From Oscillospiraceae bacterium (GTDB lineage: Bacteria > Bacillota > Clostridia > Oscillospirales > UBA929), in NCBI GenBank assembly GCA_009782385.1, contig WRJE01000012.1:1-41676 (forward strand): a DNA stretch of 41,676 nucleotides, read 5' to 3'. Below, one piece after another: positions 18,242 through 28,381 of this stretch. The notes under the pieces are model-generated. The model had not been told where the DNA came from, searched no databases, and was given only the letters and a program-made list of their open reading frames with translations. Each line of letters begins with the position of its first letter. Position 1 is the first letter of the stretch. Made by a program: the position numbers and the translations under genes.

Positions 18242-20116
18242 ATGAAAAAGATTCTGTCAATTTTACTTGCGTTCTTAATGCTGTTTGCTATCCTGTCCGC
18301 CTGCGGCAGTACCGATGATAAGGACACCGCCGTACTGAAAACCGAAGAGTTTACCTATTGGTTATCTGTCGGCGAGAGTTCACTGTATTACACACAATAT
18401 CAAGACAATCCTGTTATGCAGTATATTATGAACAACATGACCTTCAAAAACAAGGACGGTGAAGACACAAAAATCAGCCTTAAATTTGAAACTCCCGCCT
18501 CGGGGCGGGAAGTAGACACCTATAACCTGATGATTTCAACGGACAGCTTACTTGACATAATGTGCATGAATTTCGGTATGCCCGTTGAGGATATGTACGA
18601 AGCCGGACAGATACTGGATCTCACCTATTATGTTGAAAATCATATGCCTAACTTCAAGGCGTATGTAGACGCGCATCCCGAATTGTACCCGTATCTCACA
18701 AAGGTGGTTGACGGCGAGAGAAAGTTTTTGAATATTCCGGGAGCGTTGGATCAGGCTAACATATACGATCAATTCTGCGGGGTTTGCTACAGGAGAGACT
18801 GGATTGTCAAGTACGGAAGCCCGCCCGCCGAGCTCTGGTCGCTCGACGCGAACAACAACAAGGTGTTCGCGCCTAACCCCAACGCGGGTGTTCCGTTCTC
18901 TTTCCGCTACACGCTCGACAAAGACGGAAACAGCATAGACACAACGGAGCTGACCGATAACGTTGATTCCGAGAGCTGGGTGGACAACATTATATTCCCA
19001 AGCGGTAACGCCGACCCGATTTATATAAGCGACTGGGAATGGATGATGGAGATTTTCGCCCGCGCCATTGCCGACCAAGGCATCAATGACGGATATGTTA
19101 TGAGCCTGTATTACCCCGGCTATATTCAAACGGGAGATATTACGTGCGGCTTCGGCGGCAAAGGTCCGTACTTCCAAATTGACAGGGACACGGGAAGAGC
19201 CACGTTCGGCGCGGCGGAGGAAGGCTTTAAGTCTTACTTGCAGTGCATGAACCAATGGTATCAGAACGGTTGGATTGATAAGGAGTTCCAAGATAAGAAC
19301 GATATGTTTTTCCAAATCGACGAGACAAAAATCTATCAGGGCAAAATTGCCCTGTGGATGGGCGCGGCAGCCCATGTCGGGTCAAGAATCAGGTCGGATG
19401 TGCAGCCTCTGACAGACGGCGCGATGGTTTTCGGCGCGCCTCAGCCCATAAATGACATTTACGGGCATGATTCGACAAAATTTGTACAGCCGTATGATAT
19501 GTTCGGCGGCGGCGACTTGCTTGGCGGCGGCGTTTGCGTGACAAACAAGGCAAAAGATAAAGACATAACCGTACTGATGGGATTTTTAGATTTCTTCTTT
19601 TCAGAGGAAGGCTCGATGCTCAAGACAATGGGGTTCAGCAAAGAGCAGTTAGAGCAGTTCCCCTCCGAACTCTATGATAAACACGGTCTGTCAGAGGGAG
19701 CGTATAGCAAAACGGCGGACGGAAAATTTATGTTTGACCCGATTATGGAAATGGACGACGGCGGCATCCGCAGCGTTATGTCGGCTAACCGTATCCCCGG
19801 ATTAACGAGAAACTCGGTAATCCAATACAACTATACACCCACTTATATACATTCGCGCGAAAATTGGGTCAAATATCCCGCGACAGGCTTTCTCGGCGGT
19901 ATGTTCAGAGGGCAGATGATGCCGGACGAACAGCGTGTAATGGAACAGGTCGGCACGGTGCTTGAGAGGGAATATATGCACATTGAAGTACCTAAGTTTA
20001 TAACGGGAGACAAGAATTTCGAGGGCGACTATGACACATTCCTTAACAATCTGGAAAAGAGAAACTATCATCGGGTTGTAGAAGCGTTAAACGCGACAAT
20101 CGATAGATTGAAATAA
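18242..20116 (+). CDS. Extracellular solute-binding lipoprotein (LplA-like)
   Basis: MKKILSILLAFLMLFAILSACGS lipobox, GGAGG RBS; clearly paralogous to 5687-7441. Confidence 0.87.
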   Translation: MKKILSILLAFLMLFAILSACGSTDDKDTAVLKTEEFTYWLSVGESSLYYTQYQDNPVMQYIMNNMTFKNKDGEDTKISLKFETPASGREVDTYNLMISTDSLLDIMCMNFGMPVEDMYEAGQILDLTYYVENHMPNFKAYVDAHPELYPYLTKVVDGERKFLNIPGALDQANIYDQFCGVCYRRDWIVKYGSPPAELWSLDANNNKVFAPNPNAGVPFSFRYTLDKDGNSIDTTELTDNVDSESWVDNIIFPSGNADPIYISDWEWMMEIFARAIADQGINDGYVMSLYYPGYIQTGDITCGFGGKGPYFQIDRDTGRATFGAAEEGFKSYLQCMNQWYQNGWIDKEFQDKNDMFFQIDETKIYQGKIALWMGAAAHVGSRIRSDVQPLTDGAMVFGAPQPINDIYGHDSTKFVQPYDMFGGGDLLGGGVCVTNKAKDKDITVLMGFLDFFFSEEGSMLKTMGFSKEQLEQFPSELYDKHGLSEGAYSKTADGKFMFDPIMEMDDGGIRSVMSANRIPGLTRNSVIQYNYTPTYIHSRENWVKYPATGFLGGMFRGQMMPDEQRVMEQVGTVLEREYMHIEVPKFITGDKNFEGDYDTFLNNLEKRNYHRVVEALNATIDRLK

Positions 20117-20127
20117 GTGAGGATAAC

Positions 20128-22521
20128 ATGAAACATATGAACGCTTCCCTCTCCCCCGAAAAACGGGCGGAGCTGCTGCTCGGTTTAATGAGCATAGAAG
20201 AAAAAATGGGACAGGTAACCTGCCTGTTCCCCCATATGCCGGACGAATATAAGTCGCCGGAAAGCTATGACCACGGCGTTGGGCAGGTCAGCTCACTGGA
20301 AGTACGCGCAATGGATACCTTGGAGGAATGCGCGTGTTTTCAAAGGGAAACCCAAGAGCGTATCATGGCGTTAAGTCCTAATAAAATCCCCGCCATATTC
20401 CATATGGAGGGGCTTTGCGGCGCGTTGATTCAAGAAGCGATCAGTTTTCCATCGGGTATCGGGCGCGGTTCGACATGGAATCCGAAGCTGGAGGAAGACA
20501 TCGGGCGCGTTGTGAGCCGTCAGGAATGCGCGGTCGGCATTACCCAAACGTTAGCACCCGTACTGGACATAGCACGCGACCCCCGTATGGGTCGTCAGGG
20601 TGAATCCTACGGAGAAGACCAAACACTGGCGGCGGCTATGGGCGCGGCGTATACCAAAGGTTTGCAGGGTGAAAGCACAGGGGGGCGCAGAACAGACGCG
20701 GCGGCAAAGCATTTCGCGGGTTCTCATCAAGCCGAGGGCGGAATCCACGGAACACACGCCGAAATCTCCGAGCGCGCGTTGAGGGAGGTATATTGCAAGC
20801 CTTTCCAAGCCGCTATAACGGAAGCGGGTCTCAAAGGCATAATGCCGTGCTATAACTCCATAGGCGGAGAACCGGTATCGGCATCGAAGAGGTTTCTGAC
20901 CGAACTGCTACGTGATGAAATGGGGTTTGAGGGCGTTACCGTATCGGATTATTGTGCCGTTGCCAATATCCACGAAGTACAGAAGGTTTGCGAGAGCCTC
21001 ACCGAAGCGGGACTGCGGGCGATGGAAGCGGGCATGGATACGGAACTGTTTTATAAAAAATGCTATAATGACGAACTCTGTGAATGGTTCAAGTCCGGCA
21101 AGGTCGATGTTAAAATACTGGATCAAGCCGTCCTGCGTATACTGACGGCAAAGTTTCGCATGGGACTGTTTGAAAACCCTTTCGCGCTTACGGGGCAAGA
21201 ACTGCGGGACGCTTTTCACCACGCGAAAGACGCGGAAATATCACTTCAAGCCGCACGTGAGTCACTTGTTTTGTTAAAGAATGACGGTACGCTTCCGATT
21301 TCTTCTAAAGTCAAGCGTGTCGCCGTTATCGGCTGCCACGCCGCCACCGCGCGTTTCTTCTTCGGCGGTTACACCCACTTTAGTATGGCTGAGGGGCGTT
21401 TAGCCGCCATATCAACTATGGCGGGACTGCAAAGCGAGAAAACCGATGAGAAAATCGAAACTTACCCCGGTTCTTCTGTTCAGGTGGATAATGAAGCGTT
21501 TGAGGAACTGATGAAGAAGCAGAAACCCGGAATAAAAAGCCTTATAGAACAGCTCAGGGACAGTCTCTGTGATACGGAAGTAGTATATGCCTATGGTTAT
21601 CCGTTTACCGGAGACGATATGTCGGGACATGACGAGGCTCTCAAAGCCGCGCGAAATGCCGATTTTGTGATTTTGACCCTTGGAGGCAAGCACGGTACCG
21701 GAAGTATAGCATCCATGAGCGAGGGTGTTGACGCTTCCTGCATAAACCTCCCGCCCTGTCAGGAGATTTTTATTGAAAAATTGGCGGCTCTTAATAAACC
21801 GGTTGCGGCGGTGCATTTTGATGGTCGCCCGATTTCAAGCAACGCGGCGGACAACCATATCGGCGCGATTCTCGAAGCGTGGAGTCCGTCTGAAATGGGA
21901 GCGCAAGCCATTGTTGACGTTTTAACGGGCAAATACAACCCGGGCGGTAAACTTCCGGTGTCTGTCGCCCGTCACGCGGGACAGATTCCCGTATATTACA
22001 ATCACCCCAACGGTTCAAGTTACCATCAGGGTGAGAGCATTGCATTTGCCGACTATGTTGACCTATCGCACAAGCCGCGTTATTTCTTCGGGCATGGGCT
22101 GTCTTATACGAACTTTGCGTACTCAAAACTCGCGTTGGATACCAACGAGATTAGCCCTAACGGTCAGATTTCAATTTGCGCGGATATTGAGAACATCGGC
22201 GATGTCTCGGGCGATGAGGTGGTTCAGCTCTACATAAAAGACCGCTTCGCTTCCATGACGCGCCCTGTGACGGAATTGGCGGGTTTTAAGCGGATACATT
22301 TACAACCGGGCGAAAAGAAGACGGTTTGCTTCAAGCTCAAAGCAAGCCAGCTCGCGTTCCTTGACCGCGAAATGCGGTGGAAAATCGAGGCAGGGGACTA
22401 TGATGTTTTAGTCGGCGTGTCCTCTGACGACATCAGATTGCGGGGCGGCTTCCGCGTGACGGAGGACAGGCACATCGAGGGGAAAAGCCGTGGATTTTAC
22501 GCTCAGGCGAAAGTTCTGTAA
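20128..22521 (+). CDS. GH3 family beta-glycosidase
   Basis: PVLDIARDPRMGRQGESYGEDQTLAAAMG, AAKHFAGSHQAEGG, GVTVSDYCAV, C-terminal FFGHGLSYTNFAYSKL and fibronectin-III-like domain. Confidence 0.92.
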   Translation: MKHMNASLSPEKRAELLLGLMSIEEKMGQVTCLFPHMPDEYKSPESYDHGVGQVSSLEVRAMDTLEECACFQRETQERIMALSPNKIPAIFHMEGLCGALIQEAISFPSGIGRGSTWNPKLEEDIGRVVSRQECAVGITQTLAPVLDIARDPRMGRQGESYGEDQTLAAAMGAAYTKGLQGESTGGRRTDAAAKHFAGSHQAEGGIHGTHAEISERALREVYCKPFQAAITEAGLKGIMPCYNSIGGEPVSASKRFLTELLRDEMGFEGVTVSDYCAVANIHEVQKVCESLTEAGLRAMEAGMDTELFYKKCYNDELCEWFKSGKVDVKILDQAVLRILTAKFRMGLFENPFALTGQELRDAFHHAKDAEISLQAARESLVLLKNDGTLPISSKVKRVAVIGCHAATARFFFGGYTHFSMAEGRLAAISTMAGLQSEKTDEKIETYPGSSVQVDNEAFEELMKKQKPGIKSLIEQLRDSLCDTEVVYAYGYPFTGDDMSGHDEALKAARNADFVILTLGGKHGTGSIASMSEGVDASCINLPPCQEIFIEKLAALNKPVAAVHFDGRPISSNAADNHIGAILEAWSPSEMGAQAIVDVLTGKYNPGGKLPVSVARHAGQIPVYYNHPNGSSYHQGESIAFADYVDLSHKPRYFFGHGLSYTNFAYSKLALDTNEISPNGQISICADIENIGDVSGDEVVQLYIKDRFASMTRPVTELAGFKRIHLQPGEKKTVCFKLKASQLAFLDREMRWKIEAGDYDVLVGVSSDDIRLRGGFRVTEDRHIEGKSRGFYAQAKVL

Positions 22522-22531
22522 AGACCGTAAC

Positions 22532-22557
22532 GGGACGCGCGGGAGCGCGTCCCCTAC
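22532..22557 (+). repeat. Palindromic repeat family (GGG...CCCCTAC) copy
   Basis: GGGACGCGC-GGGA-GCGCGTCCC-CTAC. Confidence 0.7.
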
Positions 22558-23717
22558 AAGTTGTTTCTGTATTCTGTCGGCGTATTCCCCGTTACTTTCT
22601 TGAAAATCTTTATCAAATAACTCTGCGATGAAAAACTGAGCTGTTCGGAGATTTGACTGATTGACAGGTTCGTTGTTTCGAGCAAACGTTTGCACTCGGT
22701 AACTTTAATCTCATTTATATACTCCGAAATTGTTTTTCCGGTTTCGCGCTTGAAGTGCGCGCACAGATATGTGACATTCATGCCGAGAACTTCAGCGATA
22801 ATGGTCGGCGTTGTCTTTTCATAAATACGCCCCAACGCGGTCTTGCTGATATTCATTACCACCGCCGTATTTGTCAATGTCAAGCGGGCACGCGCCGTCC
22901 TGCGTGCGAACTCCAAAAACATCTGCTTAAATAAAGCGAAAAGGTCGGTCTGACGGTTCAGCGACTCAACTTGATTTAGATATCTTGTCGTTGTTGAGGT
23001 CATAGTATCATAATCCAATCCGCCTTTAAGAGCCGCTCTTGACGCTACCCCCAACGAGAAAAGCACGATGTTCTTCATTGACCGGATTGCGTCTGCGGCA
23101 ACCGGGGGAACAAGGTCTGAATCGGTACTTTCGATTTTACTGAACATACTCTCCAGCAGTTCCGGTTTGCCGTACTCAACACATGATATAAGTTCCTTTT
23201 CAAGAACATCATTGAAATGCTCGATATAGTCGGGCAGCGGCTGCGGCTCTTTTACATCAACACTGCCTTTAATATACGGGACAAATGCCAAATCACGCCC
23301 CGATACACCGTTAAGGAGATAATCCAAGTAAAACAGCATCGCGCGAAACCGCCGCAAATCACAGAGCGGGGTGCTGTTTAACCATATAATTAACTCGTCA
23401 ACACGGTCGGCGGGCTGTTGCAAATCAGAGAGGATTTTCCGCGCTTGGTTGCGGGTACAATCCCTTGACATTACCGGACCGACCAAAACATAATCCTCCG
23501 ATTCTCCAACGCGCACCATTCCGTAATACTGATGCTCATGCACCACGGTATAACACAGGCTGTGAGGGGAGTTCACCGCGCACTTTATAATCAGCGAAGC
23601 GGGATTCGGCTCGAAGCCGCCGCTTGTATAAGTACACACCGAACTCTCGTAAAGCTGCAACGGAATTTTTGTCACCGCGTACAGCATTTGCAGCAATGTA
23701 CAGTCAATCATATACAA
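22554..23717 (-). CDS. AraC-family transcriptional regulator
   Basis: C-terminal IIAEVLGMNVTYLCAHFKRETGKTISEYINEIKVTECKRLLETTNLSISQISEQLSFSSQSYLIKIFKKVTGNTPTEYRNNL. Confidence 0.9.
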   Translation of the reverse strand: MYMIDCTLLQMLYAVTKIPLQLYESSVCTYTSGGFEPNPASLIIKCAVNSPHSLCYTVVHEHQYYGMVRVGESEDYVLVGPVMSRDCTRNQARKILSDLQQPADRVDELIIWLNSTPLCDLRRFRAMLFYLDYLLNGVSGRDLAFVPYIKGSVDVKEPQPLPDYIEHFNDVLEKELISCVEYGKPELLESMFSKIESTDSDLVPPVAADAIRSMKNIVLFSLGVASRAALKGGLDYDTMTSTTTRYLNQVESLNRQTDLFALFKQMFLEFARRTARARLTLTNTAVVMNISKTALGRIYEKTTPTIIAEVLGMNVTYLCAHFKRETGKTISEYINEIKVTECKRLLETTNLSISQISEQLSFSSQSYLIKIFKKVTGNTPTEYRNNL

Positions 23718-23757
23718 CCCTCCCGATTTTTCATTCGCCTAAGTATAGTATAGCATA

Positions 23758-23800
23758 AACAAATATAATGGTATACGAATTTTTTCAATTTCGTTAAAAT
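23758..23800 (+). promoter_or_regulatory. 43-bp promoter module copy 3 (araC/esterase divergent intergenic region)
   Basis: AACAAATATAATGGTATACG-N17-TAAAAT; TATACG at 23772-23777 and TAAAAT at 23795-23800. Confidence 0.65.
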
Positions 23801-23822
23801 TATTATATAACTATTCAGGAAG

Positions 23823-25856
23823 ATGGTGGCTAAAGTGAAAGAACTGTACGATGCTAAGAAAGACCCTGAATTTCAAAAGCCCTATGTTGACATTGACGAG
23901 TGGAGAGAAGACGCGGTCCGCTATCGGTACATACACGGCGGGTTCGAGGGTACGGATACAAGATTTTCGTTTTTCTTTCCCGATAAAGAGCAGTATAAAG
24001 GACGGTTTTATCACTTTATGGCACCCGCTCCCGGCAGTGAAAACGCTTCTATCCTCAGGGAAGGCGAGGAGGACAAAATCGCGTTTGCGATAACTCACGG
24101 CGCGTATTTTGTCGAGACAAATATGGGCGTTACAAGCCCCTTCGCGCCTGTTTCCGACCCGACCCTTATCTATCGCTCAAGCGCGGCGGCGGCGGAATAT
24201 TCCCGCGTTAAAGCGGCGGAATTATACGGCGAACACCGCCCTTTCGGATATGTCTACGGCGGCAGCGGCGGCGGTTATAAATCCACAAGCTGCTTGGAAA
24301 GTGCCACAGCTTGGGACGGAGCCGCTCCTTATATAATCGGTTCGCCCATGGCGATTCCAAACGTGTTTTCCGTTCGCGCTCTCGCAAGGCGCATACTCCG
24401 CAATAAACTGCATTTGATTGTGGACGCTATGGAACCGGGCGGCGACAAAGATTTTATAGAAAAGTTGTCCGAAGAGGAACGGTCGGTGTGGAACGAGGTC
24501 ACACAAATGGGCTATCCGACCCGCTCATGGTTCTTCTATGAGACAATGGACGATGGCGCGCTCCCCGTCCTAACGCCCGGTATCGAGCGCATTGACAGCA
24601 CATACTATAAGGATTTCTGGACACTGCCGGGCTATGAGGGAACTAATCCTAACGGCTCTGCCGCCAAGGACAGGATATTCTTTGAAACTGCTATAGCAGA
24701 TATTCACGTCCCCGAACGTGACGGCGAGATAAAACCTGATGCCGATGAAAGCGGCGCGGATAACTCATGGAAGCAGAATCGCGGCGACAAAGGATTAAGC
24801 TCACGCCCCATGTTGCGCCTTGATAACGCACCAACGGGCGACTTGTACCTATACGGCACAAAAATAGTTTTCGTAACGGGCGAAGCGGCGGGATACAGCG
24901 TCCCTCTGGAATCGCTTGACAATAAAACAGCGGTAATCGGCGCGGGATTCGGACAGCCCGACATCCTTGAAAACCTTCTGAAAGTTAAGACAGGCGATAA
25001 AATCCGTCTGGATAACTCGGATTACATCGCCATCCAATACTACCACCGCCATCAAGTACCCGATTCGAGCTACCCCGTGTGGAATCAATTCCGTGATGAT
25101 AAGGGTGCGCCGTTATACCCGCAGCGTCCGATGCTTGTCGGACCGATGATTTCGGCGGGCGGCGCGGGTTCACTGCAAAGCGGTCGCTTTAACGGAAAGA
25201 TGATTGTTCTCGCAGCCTTGATGGATGAAAGCGCGTTCCCGTGGCAGGCTGATTGGTATCGCCAAAGGGTAAAGGAAGCGTTGGGCGATAACACCGATGA
25301 CTCTTTCAGATTATGGTTCATGGATAATGCCCTGCATGATGACAGGTATACCACCACCGATGAGCTGCACTTAATCAGCTACTTGGGTGCGCTTCATCAG
25401 GCGTTGCTTGATTTGTCTGACTGGGTGGAAAACGGGACAGCTCCCGCCGAAACATCGGTATATGCCGTTGAGAACGGTCAAATGGTTGTTCCCGCCACGG
25501 CTGACGAACGAAAGGGCGTTCAGCCCGTGATCCGCCTAAAGGTTAACGGAGGCGAAGCCGCGCATATTTCATGCGGTGAGGCCGCCTATTTCAACGCCGA
25601 TGTCTCGCTTCCCGCAGGGACAGGCAAGCTGACCTCTGCGGAATGGAGTTTTGAGGGTGAGGGTTATACAGATGAAGGCACATTCAGCGGCATGAGCGCG
25701 GACGGCGCAAGCGCAACGGTCGAAGCGGTATATCATTTCAACAAACCGGGAACATATTTCGCTGTTTTGCGGGTAAAAGCGCAGAGGCACGGCAACGCAG
25801 GCTGTATCTTTACACAGGTAAAGAACCTGTGCCGTGTGCGCGTTGTCGTTAAATGA
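23823..25856 (+). CDS. Tannase/feruloyl-esterase-like alpha/beta hydrolase with C-terminal PKD-like beta domain
   Basis: 677 aa; nucleophile elbow VYGGSGGGYKS; downstream MDESAFPWQADWYRQRV and DNALHDDR supply plausible Asp and His; no signal peptide. Confidence 0.6.
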   Translation: MVAKVKELYDAKKDPEFQKPYVDIDEWREDAVRYRYIHGGFEGTDTRFSFFFPDKEQYKGRFYHFMAPAPGSENASILREGEEDKIAFAITHGAYFVETNMGVTSPFAPVSDPTLIYRSSAAAAEYSRVKAAELYGEHRPFGYVYGGSGGGYKSTSCLESATAWDGAAPYIIGSPMAIPNVFSVRALARRILRNKLHLIVDAMEPGGDKDFIEKLSEEERSVWNEVTQMGYPTRSWFFYETMDDGALPVLTPGIERIDSTYYKDFWTLPGYEGTNPNGSAAKDRIFFETAIADIHVPERDGEIKPDADESGADNSWKQNRGDKGLSSRPMLRLDNAPTGDLYLYGTKIVFVTGEAAGYSVPLESLDNKTAVIGAGFGQPDILENLLKVKTGDKIRLDNSDYIAIQYYHRHQVPDSSYPVWNQFRDDKGAPLYPQRPMLVGPMISAGGAGSLQSGRFNGKMIVLAALMDESAFPWQADWYRQRVKEALGDNTDDSFRLWFMDNALHDDRYTTTDELHLISYLGALHQALLDLSDWVENGTAPAETSVYAVENGQMVVPATADERKGVQPVIRLKVNGGEAAHISCGEAAYFNADVSLPAGTGKLTSAEWSFEGEGYTDEGTFSGMSADGASATVEAVYHFNKPGTYFAVLRVKAQRHGNAGCIFTQVKNLCRVRVVVK

Positions 25857-27190
25857 CACACCCGGATGAGCGCGTAGGCGCGAAACGCCTCCTGCTCTGG
25901 ACGAGCAGGTCCGTTTCCCAAGGCTGTCATGTAATTATACTGGGATTTTTGGCTATTTACTGCACGGATACGCTGTTAATGCCCGCTTCACTGGTTGGTG
26001 TCCTGCTGATGGTAAGCAAGATATTCGATGCTTTCGCAAGTATGATAGCAGGGTACATAGTTGACAAGACAAACACAAAGCTGGGGCGCGGAAGACCTTA
26101 TGAACTCAGCATTATCGGATTATGGTTCTGCACATGGCTTCTGTATTCATGTCCGCCTGAGTTCGGTATATTTGCCAAGAGCGCGTGGGTACTGGCAATG
26201 TATATCTTTATCAACTCGATTTTTTCAACATTTCTTCACGCAAACAACTTGGTTTACATGGTTCGTGCCTTTCCCCAAAAACAGTTTGTCGCGCTGACAT
26301 CTTACGGAAACATTATAGTCATGCTGTTCACGGTGGGCGTAAAGATTTCGTTCCCGATTCTTATGGCAAAGATAGCGACCTCGGCTCAGGGATGGAGTTC
26401 ACTGATGGCGATTTACGCCATACCGCTCGGGTTGATTGGATTGCTTAGATTTATCACAATCAAGGAAAACGCGGCGGCAGACGTGAAAGCAAACGATAGT
26501 ATACGGCTGAAAGACGTTGGTATCTTACTAAAGACAAACCCCTATATCTACATTGTGGCGTTTATGGGGCTGATATTCAATTTGGCAATGAATATGGGGA
26601 TAACGCAGTATTATTTTACTTACATTGTTAAGAATATGGAACTAATGGGGGTTCTCGCGCTTACACAGGCAACCATAATACCGCTGATTCTTATATTTCC
26701 GCGATTGATTAAGCGCGTGTCGCCCGTTAAGGTTATCACCGCCGGAATTATCTGTATGTGCGTAGGATACCTTGTCAACTTTATCGCTTTAGACAGATTC
26801 CCGCTTCTTGTGACGGGTGCGTTGCTCACCGGGGTCGGCGGCGTTCCTATAGCCGTGCTGGGCGTTATGCTGACAATAGACTGCGCCGATTACAACGAGT
26901 GGAAGAAACGTCCGCGTATGGAGGGAACTCTCAGCAGTGTCAACGCATTTGCCGGAAAGCTCGGGACGGCGTTAGGCGCGGGTCTTTTGGGAATACTGCT
27001 TGGAGTGTCGGGATACACCGGGGTTATGGACACGATGCCCGAATCGGCGTTTACAATGATTCGCCTGATGTACAGCGTGATTCCCATCGCCTTGTTCAGT
27101 GTCGTCATTGTCGCGCTGAGGTTCTACAAGCTCGATAAACTGATGCCGCAGATACGCGGTGAAACCGGAGCTTCTAAAAATGAGCGTTAA
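25853..27190 (+). CDS. MFS/GPH-family glycoside-cation symporter (MelB-like)
   Basis: 12-TM pattern; SKIFDAFASMIAGYIVDKTNTKLGRGRPYELS and CADYNEWKKRPRMEGTLSSVNAFAGKLGTALG are GPH signatures. ATGA overlap with the preceding gene. Confidence 0.88.
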   Translation: MTHPDERVGAKRLLLWTSRSVSQGCHVIILGFLAIYCTDTLLMPASLVGVLLMVSKIFDAFASMIAGYIVDKTNTKLGRGRPYELSIIGLWFCTWLLYSCPPEFGIFAKSAWVLAMYIFINSIFSTFLHANNLVYMVRAFPQKQFVALTSYGNIIVMLFTVGVKISFPILMAKIATSAQGWSSLMAIYAIPLGLIGLLRFITIKENAAADVKANDSIRLKDVGILLKTNPYIYIVAFMGLIFNLAMNMGITQYYFTYIVKNMELMGVLALTQATIIPLILIFPRLIKRVSPVKVITAGIICMCVGYLVNFIALDRFPLLVTGALLTGVGGVPIAVLGVMLTIDCADYNEWKKRPRMEGTLSSVNAFAGKLGTALGAGLLGILLGVSGYTGVMDTMPESAFTMIRLMYSVIPIALFSVVIVALRFYKLDKLMPQIRGETGASKNER

Positions 27191-27220
27191 CCAATTTATA
27201 TATTATTAAGGAGAAAAAAA

Positions 27221-28360
27221 ATGAAAACTTTGAAAACCTTCGCACAGGTGTTGTGCGTCATCTTAGTTTTTACATTATTGCTCAGTGCCTGCGGCAGCGA
27301 AACGCCCGCCGCGACACCCACACCCGCGCCCGCGACACCCGCGCCCGCAACCCCGGCGGTTACCGAACCCGAGGACGAACCCGCCCCCGCGGAAGTCAAA
27401 ATGACAGACGGTTACTTCTTCTATAACGGACCCAGAACCGGCGACATGGACAGCTGGATTCGCTTTAATGAAGACGGCACATGGTACGGTAAGTATTTCA
27501 TGGGCGGCGTTGTTGAGGCGGGGCTGTACGAAGTCCTTGACAAGAGCATGGATTACATTTCCGACTTCGGGCCTGACGGCGAACCCGAAACCGGTGACGA
27601 TGTAATAGCCACCGCCAATCAAGTTGTAGCGTTCACCAACTATGCCACAGGAGATGTACAAGAAGTCGCTTTTACAGGAGATCAGCTCTGTGACTTCTCT
27701 TTGGGCGGTATGTCCCACCACAATACCCTCACGCACAAACCCGAATATAACTATGTCCACAGTGTGGAAGAAATCGCCATCGCCGTTCAAACCTTCTATT
27801 ATGAAAACGACACCGGGTCGTCCTTAACCTTGTACCACAACAGAACGTTCAACGACTATACAACCGCCGGGGAAGACGGCACATGGGATATGGCGGGCGG
27901 CTCATACACCCTTACGTCATCCGATGGGAATGTGTATACGCTGACCGTTTCCGAAAACGGCAAGATGGCGAACTATGTAAAAGGCGGCGATACACTGGAA
28001 CTGTCAAGCACAACAAGCGATGCTCTGTACACGTTTGAAGCGGTCACCATGCCCGACGGCTTACCGATGGAAATTGATATAGAACTGCGCTGTAAGCCCG
28101 ACGGTTCGGTTGAAGTTGTTATCATGCACGATATGATGGGTGTCATTGCAATAGATAAAGGCACATTTGTCATTGAAAACATGGTGTTCATCAGCTTCGA
28201 GCTTGAAAACGGCGGCGCGTTCGCGGGAGAACCGGATTTTGCCTCCGCAACGGAATCGGGCATAAATGTGAGTGTGCCATATAAAGCGGATGTGCATCTC
28301 GCTGATTTTGGAATGGATTTGAGCTTTGACTGCGTTCTCGAAGGAGCTATAACTGCATAA
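27221..28360 (+). CDS. Uncharacterised beta-rich lipoprotein, related in layout to 7453-8934
   Basis: MKTLKTFAQVLCVILVFTLLLSACGSE lipobox, Pro/Thr/Ala linker, DGYFFYNG...FNEDGTWYGKYFMGG and SLTLYHNRTFND...GTWDMAGGSYTL. Confidence 0.75.
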   Translation: MKTLKTFAQVLCVILVFTLLLSACGSETPAATPTPAPATPAPATPAVTEPEDEPAPAEVKMTDGYFFYNGPRTGDMDSWIRFNEDGTWYGKYFMGGVVEAGLYEVLDKSMDYISDFGPDGEPETGDDVIATANQVVAFTNYATGDVQEVAFTGDQLCDFSLGGMSHHNTLTHKPEYNYVHSVEEIAIAVQTFYYENDTGSSLTLYHNRTFNDYTTAGEDGTWDMAGGSYTLTSSDGNVYTLTVSENGKMANYVKGGDTLELSSTTSDALYTFEAVTMPDGLPMEIDIELRCKPDGSVEVVIMHDMMGVIAIDKGTFVIENMVFISFELENGGAFAGEPDFASATESGINVSVPYKADVHLADFGMDLSFDCVLEGAITA

Positions 28361-28381
28361 TCAACAAATGGCCTTGTGTTG

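Noticed and set aside
18548-19375. 275-aa minus-strand ORF
   Set aside because: Fully antisense to the well-supported solute-binding lipoprotein; composition of a shadow ORF, no RBS-linked or family pattern.
27300-27400. Short repetitive CACCCGCGCCCGCGACACCC tract
   Set aside because: Encodes the Pro/Thr/Ala linker after a lipobox; a normal low-complexity lipoprotein spacer, not a CRISPR or functional tandem repeat.
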